Shown here: positions 62,506-64,000 of the stretch, one piece after another
Layout: every line of letters begins with the position of its first letter
Position numbering within the stretch: position 1 is the stretch's first letter
Assembly: GCA_964036275.1 (NCBI GenBank)
Contig: CAXIWQ010000216.1
Coordinates: 43,192 to 107,191 of the forward strand
Reading direction: 5' to 3'
From: Litoditis marina
Taxonomy: Eukaryota > Nematoda > Chromadorea > Rhabditida > Rhabditidae
DNA: 64,000 nt
Notes under the pieces: model-generated
Told to the model about the DNA's origin: nothing
What the model saw: the letters and a program-made list of their open reading frames with translations, nothing else
Database searches by the model: none
Made by a program: the position numbers and the translations under genes

Positions 62506-64000
62506 TCTATGGCGCACAGCCACAAAAGACAAATTAACGCGGTTATTGACTCTTTGCCTTGCAGCTACAGAGAACAGATCATACGGCTATCAAATCTGTT
62601 GCTCCCAGCTACAAAAACCTAATACGACAATCTATTCTGTGGGGCACAACCACAAAGTACGAATTGACGCGGTTATTGACTCTGTGGCTTGCAGCTACAG
62701 AAAAAAAGCTTATACGGCTATCAAGTGTGTTGCTCACAGCTACAAGAACCTAAGACGACTATATATTCTGTGGCGCACAGCCACAAAAGACAAATTAACA
62801 CGGTTATTGACTCTTTGCCTTGCAGCTACAGAGAACAGTTCATACGGCTATCAAATCTGTTGCTCCCAGCTACAAAAACCTAATACGACAATCTAATCTG
62901 TGGCGCACAGCCACAAAATACGAATTAACGCGGTTATTGACTCTTTGCCTTGCAGCTACAGAAAAAAAATCATACAGCTATCAAGTCTGTTGCTCCCAGC
63001 TACAAAAACCTAATACGACTTTATATTCTGTGGCGCACAGCCACAAAAGACAAATTTACGCGGTTATTGACTCTTTGCCTTGCAGCTACAGAAAAAAAGT
63101 TCATACGGCTATCAAGTATGTTTCTCCCAGCTACAAAAACCTAATACGACTATCTATTCTGTGGCGCACAGCCACGAAATACGAATTAACGCGGTTATCG
63201 ACTCATCGGCTTGCAGCTACAGAAAAAAGTTTATACGGCTATCAAGTCTGTTGCTTTCAGCTACAAAAACCTAATACGACAATCTATTCTGTGGCGCACA
63301 GCCACAAAATACGAATTAACGCGGTTATCGACTCTTTGGCTTGCAGTTACAGAAAAAAAGCTTATACGGCTATCAAGTGTGTTGCTCACAGCTACAAGAA
63401 CCTAATACGACTGAATATTCTGTGGCGCACAGCCACAAAAGACGAATTAACGCGGTCATTGACTTTTTGCCTTGCAGCTACAGAAAAAAAAAGTTTATAC
63501 GGCTATCAAGTCTGTAGCTCCCAGCTACAAGAAAGTAATACGACTATCTATTATGTGGCGCACAGCCACGAAATACGAATTTACGCGGTTATCGACTCTT
63601 TGGCTTGCATTTACAAAAAACAGTTCATACGGCTATCAAGTCTGTTGCTCCCAGCTACAAAAACTTAATACAACTATCTTTCCTGTGGTGCACAACCAGA
63701 AAGTACGAATTAACGCGGTTATTGACTCTGTGGCTTGCAGCTACAGAAAAAAAGCTTATACGGCTACCAAGTGTGTTGCTCACAGCTACAAGAACCTAAG
63801 ACGACTATATATTCTGTGGCGCACAGCCACAAAATACGAATTAACGCTGTTATCGACTCTTTGGCTTGCAGTTACAGAGAACAGTTCATACGGCTATCAA
63901 ATCTGTTGCTCCCAGCTACAAAACTTAATACAACTATCTTTCCTGTGGTGCACAACCAGAAAGTACGAATTAACGCGGTTATTGACTCTGTGGCTTGCAG
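62506..64000. repeat. 130-bp satellite, block 9 (right edge truncated by window)
   Basis: About 11.5 monomers continuing the array in phase after the insert. The order of subtypes follows 47458-48250 at first. Private changes include TGTGGGGCACAACC near 62639 (a broken stem), AATCTAATCTGTGG near 62893 and GCGGTCATTGAC near 63452. Confidence 0.97.

Noticed and set aside
62498..62512. Canonical Helitron 3' end (CTRR followed by T)
   Set aside because: The bases after the hairpin are CGCGCGATTCTATGG; CTAT does not fit CTRR, so only a Helentron/HINE-like end is proposed, with moderate confidence.
1..64000. CENP-B box or other known centromere motif in the satellite
   Set aside because: I looked for the TTCG....A..CGGG pattern and did not find it in the common monomers. 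HOR structure alone does not prove a centromere.

Overview
The window is non-coding eukaryotic repeat DNA, almost certainly from an animal. About 55.2 kb of the 64.0 kb is one head-to-tail satellite with a 130 to 131 bp period, roughly 420 monomers, all in the same orientation and running off both ends of the window. No intact gene, tRNA or rRNA is visible. Long plus-strand reading frames occur everywhere but are by-products of the satellite: most begin at TTG or another non-ATG codon, and because 130 is not divisible by three the same DNA is read in all three frames in turn. The host points to an invertebrate, because of a CR1/L2-type LINE fragment and an insert that resembles the Helentron/HINE or 'pearl' elements of molluscs. 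The species cannot be fixed from the sequence.

The satellite is hierarchical. Each 130 bp monomer is itself three diverged subrepeats of about 44, 41 and 45 bp, each starting with CAGCYACA and an A-tract. Monomers fall into recurring subtypes, arranged into several higher-order repeats (HORs): 2,778 bp units (5470-13260), a 2,610 bp offset duplication (13335-18132), a 6.56 kb offset duplication (28.2-31.3 kb against 34.8-37.8 kb), three 915-918 bp units (38062-40811), a 1,440 bp offset duplication (43.6-46.3 kb) and 4,047 bp units (45024-59242), the first of which is expanded to 4,704 bp by one extra 655 bp block.

Two kinds of foreign DNA interrupt the array. A 5'-truncated LINE tail (805-823 bp, minus strand, with the C-terminal part of a reverse transcriptase and a short (AATC)n tail) occurs seven times, always at the same point of the monomer. 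It therefore inserted once and was then multiplied with the array. Near the right end, a single 3,036 bp insert (59470-62505) interrupts the satellite without disturbing its phase. It consists of a 0.7 kb near-perfect foldback, a second and unrelated-looking tandem array that also has a 130 bp period and carries 16 exact TGACGTCA octamers, an (ACCC)n microsatellite, and a GC-rich terminal hairpin.

The layout is: 1-5469 irregular satellite; 5470-13260 the 2,778 bp HOR with LINE copies 1-3; 13261-24757 satellite; 24758-29321 LINE copies 4-6 with short satellite spacers; 29322-35072 satellite, with a patch of unusual indels at 33.4-34.3 kb; 35073-35877 LINE copy 7; 35878-59469 satellite with the strongest HORs; 59470-62505 the composite insert; 62506-64000 satellite. 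Nothing works as a gene set. The region records unequal exchange, transposon capture and homogenisation, as expected for heterochromatin, possibly pericentromeric.
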